Source: Gemmatimonadota bacterium
Lineage (GTDB): Bacteria; Gemmatimonadota; Gemmatimonadetes; Gemmatimonadales; GWC2-71-9
Reading direction: 5' to 3'
Assembly: GCA_003220855.1 (NCBI GenBank)
Contig: QHTP01000122.1
Span: 1 to 7,540, forward strand
Length of the DNA: 7,540 nt
Position 1 is the stretch's first letter. Each line of letters opens with the position of its first letter. The notes beneath the pieces were generated by a model, which was not told the DNA's origin, did no database searches, and saw only the letters and a list, made by a program, of their open reading frames with translations. The translations under genes and the position numbers were made by a program. This document shows, piece after piece, positions 1 through 5,884 of the stretch.

Positions 1-540
1 CTCGAGCTCTTTCCCGAGCAGCGCCACCTGCGCCGCTGGATCGAGCTCGCCCGGGAGCGGGTCGCGTTCCAGGGACTTCCCGCACGCATCTGCTGGCTGG
101 GGCAGGGGGAGCGCGCCCGTTTTGGGTGCGCGTTGAACGACCTGGTGAAGCGCGGAGACATCGCCGCACCGGTCGTGATCGGCCGCGACCACCTCGACAC
201 GGGCTCGGTGGCCTCGCCCTTCCGGGAGACCGAGGCGATGCGGGACGGGTCTGACGCGATCGCGGACTGGCCGATCCTCAACGCGTTGCTCAACACGGCG
301 TCGGGCGCGGGCTGGGTGTCGCTCCATCATGGCGGCGGCGTGGGCATCGGGAACTCGCTGCATGCGGGGCAGGTGAGCGTAGCGGATGGATCGGCCGCCG
401 CGGGGCGGCGGCTCGAGCGCGTGCTCACCAACGACCCGGGGATCGGCGTGGCGCGCCATGCGGACGCCGGCTATCCCGCAGCCATCGAGACCGCCCGCCG
501 CCACGGGATTCGCCTGCCGATGCGCGAGGCGGGGGACTGA
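1..540 (+). CDS. hutU: Urocanate hydratase (urocanase), C-terminal part, 5' truncated by window edge
   Basis: This enzyme converts urocanate to 4-imidazolone-5-propionate with a tightly bound NAD+, the second step of histidine degradation, in the cytoplasm. The frame is open from base 1 to the TGA at 538-540, giving 179 residues; the full protein is usually about 550, so roughly the last third is present. The urocanase signature FQGLPARICW occupies visible residues 23-32, and its cysteine (TGC at 91-93) corresponds to the family's conserved active-site cysteine. Other conserved blocks follow: GRDHLDTGSVASP, then DWPILNALLNTASGA, then WVSLHHGGGVGIGNS, then the C-terminal NDPGIGVARHADAGY. The ATG-like and TTG codons inside this stretch are not starts, because homology continues upstream of them to the window edge. 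hutI follows at once, as expected of a hut operon. Identification is very secure; only the N-terminus is unseen. Confidence 0.97.
   Translation, partial: LELFPEQRHLRRWIELARERVAFQGLPARICWLGQGERARFGCALNDLVKRGDIAAPVVIGRDHLDTGSVASPFRETEAMRDGSDAIADWPILNALLNTASGAGWVSLHHGGGVGIGNSLHAGQVSVADGSAAAGRRLERVLTNDPGIGVARHADAGYPAAIETARRHGIRLPMREAGD
526..529 (+). promoter_or_regulatory. Shine-Dalgarno-like GAGG before hutI
   Basis: GAGG at 526-529 lies inside the end of hutU. It is 7 nt before a CTG codon at 537 that overlaps the hutU stop in the string CTGA, which is good ribosome-binding spacing for CTG 537. It is about 22 nt before the GTG at 552, too far. No purine-rich site lies 5-10 nt before GTG 552. 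The site therefore bears on where hutI starts. Confidence 0.4.
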
Positions 541-551
541 GCACGCTCCTC

Positions 552-1835
552 GTGGGAGCGCGGCAGGTGGTCACCTGCCGCGGCCCGGCGCGCGCGCGCC
601 GCGGGCGCGAGCTGGCCGACGTCGAAGTGCTGCACGATGCGGCCGTGCTGGTCGACGGCGATCGCGTGACATGGGTAGGACCGCGGCACGAGGCTCGCGA
701 CGTCCATTCCGCATTCCGCATTCCGCAATCCGCAATCGACGTTGTGGAGGTGGCCGGCGTCCTGTTCCCCGGCTTCGTGGACTGCCATACGCACGCGGTG
801 TTCGGTGCCCCCCGGCTCGACGATCAGGAGCGTCGCGCGCTGGGCGAAGACTACAAGACCATCGCCGCGTTGGGTGGCGGCATTCTCCAGTCGGTGCGGG
901 ACGTCCGCGCGCGCCGTGAGGAAGACCTGCTGGCGCTCACCCGCGCGCGCGTGGCGACGCTGCTGGCGCACGGCAGCACGACGATCGAGGTTAAATCGGG
1001 CTACGGCCTCGATCCCGCCACCGAGCTCAAGCAGTTGCGCGTGATCCGCGACGCCGGGGCGTCGGGGCCGGCGACGCTGATCCCGACGTTCCTCGGAGCC
1101 CACGAAGTCCCCCCCGAGTTCCGCGATCGGCGTGCCGACTATGTCCGCCTCGTATGCGACCACATGATTCCCACGGTGGCGCGGGAGCGGTTGGCCGTCG
1201 CGTGCGACGTGTTCTGCGAGCCGGGTGTGTTCGATGTCGCCCAGACGCGCACCATTCTCGAGGCCGCCCGTCGGCACGGCCTGGCCGTGAAGCTGCACGC
1301 CGACGAGCTCGAGGGCTCGGGCGGCGCCGAGCTTGGCGCCGCCCTGGGCGCCACGTCCGTCGACCATCTCGCCGCCATCTCCGAGGCCGGGATTCGGGCC
1401 CTCGCGGCGAGCGATACGGTGGCGGTCCTGCTCCCGGCCACGCTCGCGTTTCTGGGCAAGCACACACACGCGCCCGCCAGGCGGCTCGTCGAGGCCGGTG
1501 CTGCGGTGGCGCTCGCCACGGACTTCAACCCCGGGTCGTCGCCGACGATGAGCCTGCCGCTGGTCATGGTGCTCGGAGTCTCGCAGCTGGGCCTGCGGCA
1601 CGCCGAGGTCGTCACGGCCGTGACAGTGAACGCTGCCGCGGCGCTGGGGCTCGCCGGGGACCGGGGCCAGATCGCGCGAGGTTTTCGGGCGGACCTGGTC
1701 TCGTGCGGCGTGTCGGATTGGCGTGAAGTCGCCTACTGGATGGGTGCAAATCTCGTAACCGCCGTCTGGACAGGGGGTTCCGCTTGTCGGCCCTCCCCGG
1801 GGCCGGTATGTTTAGGGTTCCATGTCCAAGCTTGA
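552..1835 (+). CDS. hutI: Imidazolonepropionase
   Basis: This amidohydrolase-superfamily metalloenzyme hydrolyses 4-imidazolone-5-propionate to N-formimino-L-glutamate, the third step of histidine degradation, directly after HutU. Numbering from GTG 552, DCHTHAVF holds the first metal-ligand histidines H79 and H81. KSGYGL lies in the mid barrel, HADEL gives H249 and E252, and ATDFNPGS contains D324, the usual catalytic/metal aspartate. FRADLV near the end is the returning beta-sandwich strand. The 427 residues are slightly more than the usual 400-420. The extra length comes from a loop encoded by a 7-bp tandem repeat (about residues 52-63) and a C-terminal tail after WTGG. The start is uncertain: GTG 552 is the first ordinary start codon in frame, but the residues before it (STLLV) look like the family's first beta-strand. 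A CTG at 537 overlapping the hutU stop, with GAGG 7 nt before it, may be the true start. The end overlaps the next gene by 14 nt. Confidence 0.95.
   Translation: MGARQVVTCRGPARARRGRELADVEVLHDAAVLVDGDRVTWVGPRHEARDVHSAFRIPQSAIDVVEVAGVLFPGFVDCHTHAVFGAPRLDDQERRALGEDYKTIAALGGGILQSVRDVRARREEDLLALTRARVATLLAHGSTTIEVKSGYGLDPATELKQLRVIRDAGASGPATLIPTFLGAHEVPPEFRDRRADYVRLVCDHMIPTVARERLAVACDVFCEPGVFDVAQTRTILEAARRHGLAVKLHADELEGSGGAELGAALGATSVDHLAAISEAGIRALAASDTVAVLLPATLAFLGKHTHAPARRLVEAGAAVALATDFNPGSSPTMSLPLVMVLGVSQLGLRHAEVVTAVTVNAAAALGLAGDRGQIARGFRADLVSCGVSDWREVAYWMGANLVTAVWTGGSACRPSPGPVCLGFHVQA
706..738 (+). repeat. Heptanucleotide tandem array inside hutI
   Basis: Three perfect copies of ATTCCGC (706-712, 713-719, 720-726) are followed by one variant AATCCGC (727-733) and a partial AATCG (734-738). 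The array is read in frame as HSAFRIPQSAI. It falls between the WVGP segment and the VVEVAG strand that precedes the metal-binding DCHTH motif, where homologues normally have a short variable loop. Because 7 is not a multiple of 3, one array reads as the same cyclic heptapeptide in every frame of a strand, and neither strand has a stop codon. It is AT-richer than the surrounding gene. It looks like an insertion or an expanded microsatellite, not ancestral hutI sequence. Confidence 0.85.
1784..1812 (+). promoter_or_regulatory. Candidate sigma-70-type promoter for the TPR gene operon
   Basis: TTGTCG at 1784-1789 (-35-like) and TATGTT at 1807-1812 (-10-like) are separated by 17 nt, the optimal spacing. 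TATGTT stands out as an AT-rich patch in very GC-rich surroundings. The promoter lies inside the 3' end of hutI. An inverted repeat (CGGCCC at 1788-1793, GGGCCG at 1800-1805, 6-nt loop) fills the spacer and could be an operator or chance. Transcription would start near 1819, only a few bases before the ATG at 1822, so the mRNA might be leaderless. An alternative reading is that AGGG at 1814-1817 is a closely spaced ribosome-binding site on a longer transcript. Confidence 0.5.
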
Positions 1836-4365
1836 GAAGCAGAAGGAAAAGGCGAGGAGCCTCGAGACCAAGGACCCCCGGGGCGCGATCGAGGTCTGGC
1901 TCGAAGCGCTGAAGGCGCAGGAGGATGAGGGGGAACCGAACCCGGACCTCTCCATCTTCAATCGCATCGGCGACCTGTATCTGAAGATCAAGGAGCCCGC
2001 CCAGGCGGCCGACTACTACGACCGGGCGGTGGACAAGTACGCCGAGCTGGGCTTCCACAACAACGCCATCGCGATGTGCAACAAGGTGCTGCGCAACGCG
2101 CCGGCGCGACAGACGCCCTATCTCAAGCTCGCCAAGCTGTATGCGGCCAAGGGGTTCATGGGGGAGGCAAAGCAGAACTTCCTCGAGTACGCCGAGCGGA
2201 TGCAGAAGTCGGGGAAGATCCAGCAGGCCTTCGCGGCGCTGAAGGAGTTGGCCGACATCTCGGCCGAGAGCGCTCACCTGCGGGAGCTGCTGGAAGAGCA
2301 CCTGCGGATGTACGGGGCCCCGGAGCGGCGGCCGGCGAGTACTGCCGCGGCCCCGGCCAAGCCTGAGCCTTCCGCGGACCCGTCGAAATCTGGCAGGCAC
2401 AAGACGTCGAGCCTGGTATTTCTCGACGTAGACGAGCCGCCCGCGCCCAAAGGGGGGCATACGGCGCGAACGGTGCCTCCGCCGAAGCCCCCGCCTGTGG
2501 CGGAGCCGGAGCCCGAGCCCGAGCTCGAGCCGGAGCCAGTGGAGGGGTTGATCGAGCCCGTGGCGGCCGAGCCGGACCCGTCGCTCGATATCGAATCCAC
2601 GAGTCTGGTGGAGGGGCTTGAGCCGACCGTGCCTTCCGATCCGCTGGAAGGCTTCGAGACGACGAGCGCCGAATTCGGCGATGTGCGCGTGGATCCGGCC
2701 GACGTTCCCTCGCTGCGGGAGGATGTGAGCGTCGATGACGTGGCACCGATGAAGGAGCTCGAGCCGACCGTGCGGGAGGACGCCGGCGCCCCCGAAGTGG
2801 ACGAGGAGCTCGAGCCGCTGCTCGACGTGGAGATCGAGCTGCCCGCGCCGCCCCTCCCGAAGGTGACTCCGAAGCGGCCCGGTGCTCCCGGGGCGGCGCC
2901 CGCGCCTGCCCCGCGTCCCGCGGTCGGCCCGCCGCCGCGGGTGCCGGGACCCAAATCGCCTGCGCCGAAGTTCGAGCCGCCGCGCGCCGAGCCGGCCAAG
3001 GTGAAGCCGGTGGTGCCGAAGCGGCCGTCGGCGCCGCCGCCGGGCCGCAAGCCGGTGGTCGAGGTCCCGCCGCTCGAGCTGGAGCCGGATTTTGATACCG
3101 CGGCGACCGACGAGGCGCACGAGGTCGACGATCAGCCGCTCGCGATCGACGAGACCCCCGCGGCCGACTCGCCCGCGGCGTTCATCCAGACGGAGGCCGA
3201 CACATCGATCACCCCGTCGGGGCGCCGCTCCGCCGCGATCGATCTGGGGCTCGACGGCGTGGTGAACGACCGGGGGTCGCTCGTCTTCGCGAACATCGAG
3301 GCGACGCCCGCGCAGCCCACGATCGAGGAGCTGGAAGCACGGGTGGCCGACGATCCCGACGATCCCGAGGCGCACCAGGCGCTGGGCGAGGCCCTGATCG
3401 AAGGGGGGGAGCGCGACCGCGGCATCGAGGAGCTGGATCACGCCACGACGGGGTTCGAGAACCGCGGCAAGCTGCCACATGCGCAGGACCTCGTGGACGA
3501 GATCCTGCGGCTCGATCCCAACAGCGTGCGGCACCGCCAGAAGCAGGTGGAATTCGCCTTCAAATCGGGCGACAAGACGAAACTGATCGCGGCGTACATC
3601 GAGCTCGCGGATACCCTGCTGCGCAGCGACCTTCCCGACAAGGCGCGTGCCGTGTACCAGCGCGTGGCCGAGCACGATCCGGGGAACACGCGCGCCACGG
3701 CGGCCTTGGCGATGCTGGCCCCGGTGGCGCCGGCGCCGCCGCCACCGAAGGCGAAAGCCCCGGCCCGCGGCGCCGAGCCGAAGACCGCGGCGCGCGACGC
3801 GAAGCTGAAGGTGCGCGACGAGGCCGTCGATTCAGGGGAGTTCGTTGACCTGAGCGCGATGATCCTGGACGAGGAGTTGCCCGAGCGCGACACGCGCATG
3901 AAGGTGGCCGACGAGGAGCCGACGGGCGACGAAGAGCAGGACTTCCAGGACATGCTGCAGCGCTTCAAGCAGGGGATCGACGAGAACATCGACGAGGGCG
4001 ACTTCCAGGCGCATTACGACCTGGGCGTGGCCTTCAAGGAGATGGGGCTGCTCGACGAGGCGATCGCCGAGCTGCAGAAGGCGCTGCGAGCCTCCGAGGG
4101 AAAGCTGCGCAGCTCGGAGGCCCTGGGCGTGTGCTTCGTGGAAAAAGGCGCGTACGTGGTGGCAGAGTCGATTCTGCGACGCGCGCTGGAGCTGCCGGCG
4201 TCGGGCGATCAGGAGCGGCTCGGCATCCTCTATTGGCTGGGTCGAGCGCTCGAGGAGCAGGGCAAACGGGTCGAGGCGCGCGATCTGTACGGACGGGTAT
4301 TCGCCGTGGACATCCGGTTCAAGGACGTCGGCGCGCGCGCCAAGGCGCTCGCCAAGGCGAAGTGA
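1822..4365 (+). CDS. Large TPR protein with a long disordered Pro/Glu-rich linker
   Basis: This 847-residue protein is probably a cytoplasmic scaffold or adaptor: no signal peptide or membrane segment is visible. Residues about 17-160 form an N-terminal block of TPR-like helical pairs (IFNRIGDLYLKIKEPAQAADYYDRA is characteristic from residue 45). Residues about 165-495 are low complexity, rich in Pro, Ala and Glu, with acidic stretches and a (Glu-Pro)-like run at 228-239. Residues about 497-630 form a second TPR block, including VYQRVAEHDPGNTRA at 611. A second short Pro/Ala linker (631-700) leads to a third TPR block at 704-845, which contains HYDLGVAFKEMGLLDEAIAE. TPR blocks usually bind protein partners; I do not recognise a named family and assign no specific role. 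ATG 1822 fits the promoter and begins the helical domain. The gene sits 1 nt before the polyprenyl synthase gene, so the two are probably cotranscribed. The linker is a low-complexity region, and its antisense strand is spuriously open. Confidence 0.93.
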   Translation: MSKLEKQKEKARSLETKDPRGAIEVWLEALKAQEDEGEPNPDLSIFNRIGDLYLKIKEPAQAADYYDRAVDKYAELGFHNNAIAMCNKVLRNAPARQTPYLKLAKLYAAKGFMGEAKQNFLEYAERMQKSGKIQQAFAALKELADISAESAHLRELLEEHLRMYGAPERRPASTAAAPAKPEPSADPSKSGRHKTSSLVFLDVDEPPAPKGGHTARTVPPPKPPPVAEPEPEPELEPEPVEGLIEPVAAEPDPSLDIESTSLVEGLEPTVPSDPLEGFETTSAEFGDVRVDPADVPSLREDVSVDDVAPMKELEPTVREDAGAPEVDEELEPLLDVEIELPAPPLPKVTPKRPGAPGAAPAPAPRPAVGPPPRVPGPKSPAPKFEPPRAEPAKVKPVVPKRPSAPPPGRKPVVEVPPLELEPDFDTAATDEAHEVDDQPLAIDETPAADSPAAFIQTEADTSITPSGRRSAAIDLGLDGVVNDRGSLVFANIEATPAQPTIEELEARVADDPDDPEAHQALGEALIEGGERDRGIEELDHATTGFENRGKLPHAQDLVDEILRLDPNSVRHRQKQVEFAFKSGDKTKLIAAYIELADTLLRSDLPDKARAVYQRVAEHDPGNTRATAALAMLAPVAPAPPPPKAKAPARGAEPKTAARDAKLKVRDEAVDSGEFVDLSAMILDEELPERDTRMKVADEEPTGDEEQDFQDMLQRFKQGIDENIDEGDFQAHYDLGVAFKEMGLLDEAIAELQKALRASEGKLRSSEALGVCFVEKGAYVVAESILRRALELPASGDQERLGILYWLGRALEEQGKRVEARDLYGRVFAVDIRFKDVGARAKALAKAK
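2503..2538 (+). repeat. GAG-CCN codon repeat coding a Glu-Pro run in the TPR protein linker
   Basis: Six consecutive codon pairs of the form GAG followed by CCG, CCC, CCC, CTC, CCG and CCA encode a Glu-Pro run (residues 228-239, with one Leu). It is an imperfect 6-bp tandem repeat within the disordered linker. Its period is a multiple of 3, so changes in copy number would preserve the frame. Such runs usually form stiff, extended spacers. Confidence 0.75.
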
Positions 4366-4366
4366 C

Positions 4367-5356
4367 GTGAGCCAACAGCTCGCCCGCGCCACCCTCGGCG
4401 ACATCCAGCGTCCGGTGGCCGAAGACCTGGAGCGCGTGGCGGACGAGGTGCGGCGCATCATCACGGCCGCCTTCCCCGTCATCGCCCAAGTCAACGAGCA
4501 CCTGCTGCGGATGAAGGGCAAGCTGTTCCGGCCCACGCTGTTGCTGCTCGCCAGCCGGGCGACGGGCGCGGACGAGCCACGCGCGGTGACGCTCGCAGCG
4601 GTCGTCGAGTTGATTCATCTCGCCACGCTGGTGCACGACGATTCCGTCGACCACTCGGTGCTGCGGCGCGGCATGCCGACCATCAACGCGCTGTTCTCCC
4701 ACCAGGTCGCCGTGATCATGGGGGACTACCTGTACTCTCGGGCGATCATCGAGCTCGTGCGTCTGGAGGACCTGGAGCCGCTGCGCGTGTTCGCGCGGGT
4801 GACGAACGAGATGACGGTCGGTGAAATGCGCCAGCTCGAGGCGCACGACAAGCTTTCCTACGGGGAGGAGCAGTACGACCAGCTCATCCGGGCGAAGACG
4901 GCGTCGCTGCTCTCCGGCGCGTGCGAGGTCGGCGCGTTGCACGCGTCCGCGCCCTATCGGGACGCGCTCGCCCGGTTCGGGATGCGGCTCGGGATGGCGT
5001 TCCAGATCGCGGACGACCTGCTCGACTACACGGCGGCCGAGGCGGTGACCGGGAAGCCGTCGGGGCTGGACCTGCGGGAGCACAAGGTGACGTTGCCGCT
5101 CATCGCCGCGCTCGGCGACATGGCGCCGGGCGACCGCCGGCTCGTGGCCGAGCTGATGGGGACGCCCGAGCCGCCCGACGCGCTGGTGGCGGACGTGATC
5201 CGGCGGGTGGCCGCCGCCGGCGGATTGGACTACGCCCGCCGCCGCGCGCTCGACCTGGCGCAGCAGGCGGAGGCGGAGCTCGAGGTGCTCCCGGCGTCGC
5301 CGGCCCGCGACGCGCTGCACGACAGCATTACGTACGCCGTGGAGCGGCGCAACTAA
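4367..5356 (+). CDS. Long-chain trans-polyprenyl diphosphate synthase (IspB/HepT-like)
   Basis: This 329-residue enzyme extends an allylic diphosphate with isopentenyl diphosphate units to make the isoprenoid side chain of a respiratory quinone, in the cytoplasm. All family hallmarks are present: KGKLFRP (K52, R55) binding the isopentenyl diphosphate phosphates; the first aspartate-rich motif HDDSVD (D91, D92, D95); KTASLLSGAC; the second motif IADDLLD (D216, D217, D220); and HKVTLPLIAAL after it. The residues just before the first aspartate motif (ATLVH) are small, as in octaprenyl/heptaprenyl synthases, where the chain can grow past the motif. This argues against a short-chain farnesyl synthase, whose chain is blocked by a bulky aromatic there. 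Exact chain length cannot be read from sequence. GTG 4367 starts 1 nt after the TPR stop, with only a weak purine stretch before it, which suggests translational coupling. The length matches the family, and all key residues are intact. Confidence 0.95.
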   Translation: MSQQLARATLGDIQRPVAEDLERVADEVRRIITAAFPVIAQVNEHLLRMKGKLFRPTLLLLASRATGADEPRAVTLAAVVELIHLATLVHDDSVDHSVLRRGMPTINALFSHQVAVIMGDYLYSRAIIELVRLEDLEPLRVFARVTNEMTVGEMRQLEAHDKLSYGEEQYDQLIRAKTASLLSGACEVGALHASAPYRDALARFGMRLGMAFQIADDLLDYTAAEAVTGKPSGLDLREHKVTLPLIAALGDMAPGDRRLVAELMGTPEPPDALVADVIRRVAAAGGLDYARRRALDLAQQAEAELEVLPASPARDALHDSITYAVERRN

Positions 5357-5359
5357 GCC

Positions 5360-5632
5360 GTGGCGCAAGGCCCGCGCAGGCCGCTATTTTACTTCGGAGT
5401 GCTGGCTACCGGCTTCGTGGTGGGGGGATTCCTCCACTCGCTGCTGCGCCGGTTTCTGCCGCAGGGGCCAGCAAAGGACATCTTCACCTGGGCGGTGACC
5501 CCCACCCTGGGGCCGGTCCACATGGACCTGCTGGTGGTGTCGGTCACGCTCGGGCCGATCGGGTTCGACGTATCGTTGCTCGCGCTGGTGGGTGTCGCGC
5601 TGGCGTACTACGTCGCCCGGTCGATCTTCTGA
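5360..5632 (+). CDS. Small DUF4321-like membrane protein
   Basis: This 90-residue protein has two hydrophobic helices, residues about 9-28 (with Gly-rich GFVVGGF) and about 69-88. A loop with a hydrophobic patch (DLLVVSVTLG) lies between them. The C-terminal pattern, a short strand ending in Leu-Gly-Pro, then a Phe-Asp turn and a final helix, resembles DUF4321, a small uncharacterised family of membrane proteins of about 80-90 residues. I match it by pattern and gene setting, not by a search. Its function is unknown. The GTG start lies 3 nt after the polyprenyl synthase stop, and tatA follows 12 nt after its end, so it is almost certainly cotranscribed with both. No good Shine-Dalgarno is visible (GGAG at 5341-5344 is too distant), so translation probably depends on coupling. 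Confidence 0.8.
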   Translation: MAQGPRRPLFYFGVLATGFVVGGFLHSLLRRFLPQGPAKDIFTWAVTPTLGPVHMDLLVVSVTLGPIGFDVSLLALVGVALAYYVARSIF

Positions 5633-5635
5633 CGC

Positions 5636-5639
5636 GAGG
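5636..5639 (+). promoter_or_regulatory. Shine-Dalgarno site of tatA
   Basis: GAGG at 5636-5639 lies 5 nt before the ATG at 5645, in the only intergenic gap of this operon wide enough (12 nt) to carry a ribosome-binding site. This supports ATG 5645 as the start. It also suggests tatA is translated independently of the genes before it, unlike the closely coupled upstream pair. Confidence 0.6.
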
Positions 5640-5644
5640 CGTCT

Positions 5645-5884
5645 ATGTTCGGTGACCTGTCGTTCAGCCACATTCTGATTCTCCTGCTCGTGCTCGTGTT
5701 GGTGTTCGGCGCGAAGCGGATTCCAGAGATCGGATCCTCTCTGGGGCAGGGAATCAAGGAGTTCAAGCGGAGCCTGAAGGAGGCCACCGGCGATGATCCA
5801 TCGCCGCCCCGCAGCGTGCAGCCGCCCGCCGCGTCGGGCTCCTCCGTTCCCTCCGGTGGCGATCCGAAGCGCCTGAGCGACTAG
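5645..5884 (+). CDS. tatA: Sec-independent protein translocase subunit TatA
   Basis: TatA is a single-pass inner-membrane protein that oligomerises to carry folded twin-arginine substrates across the membrane with TatC (and TatB where present). The 79-residue product has the expected order: a short N-terminus with the polar residues S8 and H9, one transmembrane helix (about 9-21), and the invariant Phe-Gly hinge (F21, G22). An amphipathic helix follows, RIPEIGSSLGQGIKEFKRSL (residues 25-44), and then a disordered Pro/Ser-rich tail. The hinge and the GIKEFK segment favour TatA over TatB, which usually has an acidic residue near position 8 and a longer C-terminal helix. It is the last gene of the four-gene run. 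No tatC lies in the window, so it is presumably encoded elsewhere. The tail ends in a TAG that overlaps the stop of the convergent gene. Confidence 0.94.
   Translation: MFGDLSFSHILILLLVLVLVFGAKRIPEIGSSLGQGIKEFKRSLKEATGDDPSPPRSVQPPAASGSSVPSGGDPKRLSD
5881..5884. other. Shared CTAG palindrome carrying both stop codons of convergent genes
   Basis: tatA ends in TAG at 5882-5884 on the plus strand. The peptidyl-prolyl isomerase gene ends in TAG read from 5883 to 5881 on the minus strand. Both stops lie in the self-complementary tetramer CTAG, so the genes overlap tail to tail by 4 nt. No intergenic space remains for a terminator. Confidence 0.95.

Noticed and set aside
706..738. Heptanucleotide array considered as a CRISPR array or iteron-type origin
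   Set aside because: The units are adjacent with no spacers, far shorter than CRISPR repeats, and lie inside an enzyme gene with no rep, cas or partition gene nearby.
471..1601. Antisense open frame of 376 codons opposite hutI
   Set aside because: The plus strand encodes an intact imidazolonepropionase with all catalytic motifs; the antisense product is compositionally biased and matches nothing.
1788..1805. Inverted repeat considered as the hutI terminator
   Set aside because: The stem is only 6 bp, no T-tract follows, and it sits between promoter hexamers upstream of the hutI stop.
1612..3675. Antisense open frame of 687 codons opposite the end of hutI and most of the TPR gene
   Set aside because: Its product is Arg/Leu/His-rich with no recognisable domain. 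It arises because stop codons are rare on the opposite strand of GC-rich coding DNA, while the plus strand carries clear protein domains.
4367..5356. Short-chain farnesyl or geranylgeranyl diphosphate synthase as an alternative call
   Set aside because: The residues before the first aspartate-rich motif are small and not aromatic, and the overall pattern matches octaprenyl/heptaprenyl synthases better.
4319..5368. Antisense open frame of 349 codons opposite the polyprenyl synthase
   Set aside because: It mirrors the synthase gene almost exactly and has an Arg/His-rich composition typical of a shadow frame.
5645..5884. TatB instead of TatA
   Set aside because: The Phe-Gly hinge followed by the GIKEFK-type amphipathic helix and the short 79-residue length fit TatA; TatB usually has an acidic residue near position 8 and a longer helix.
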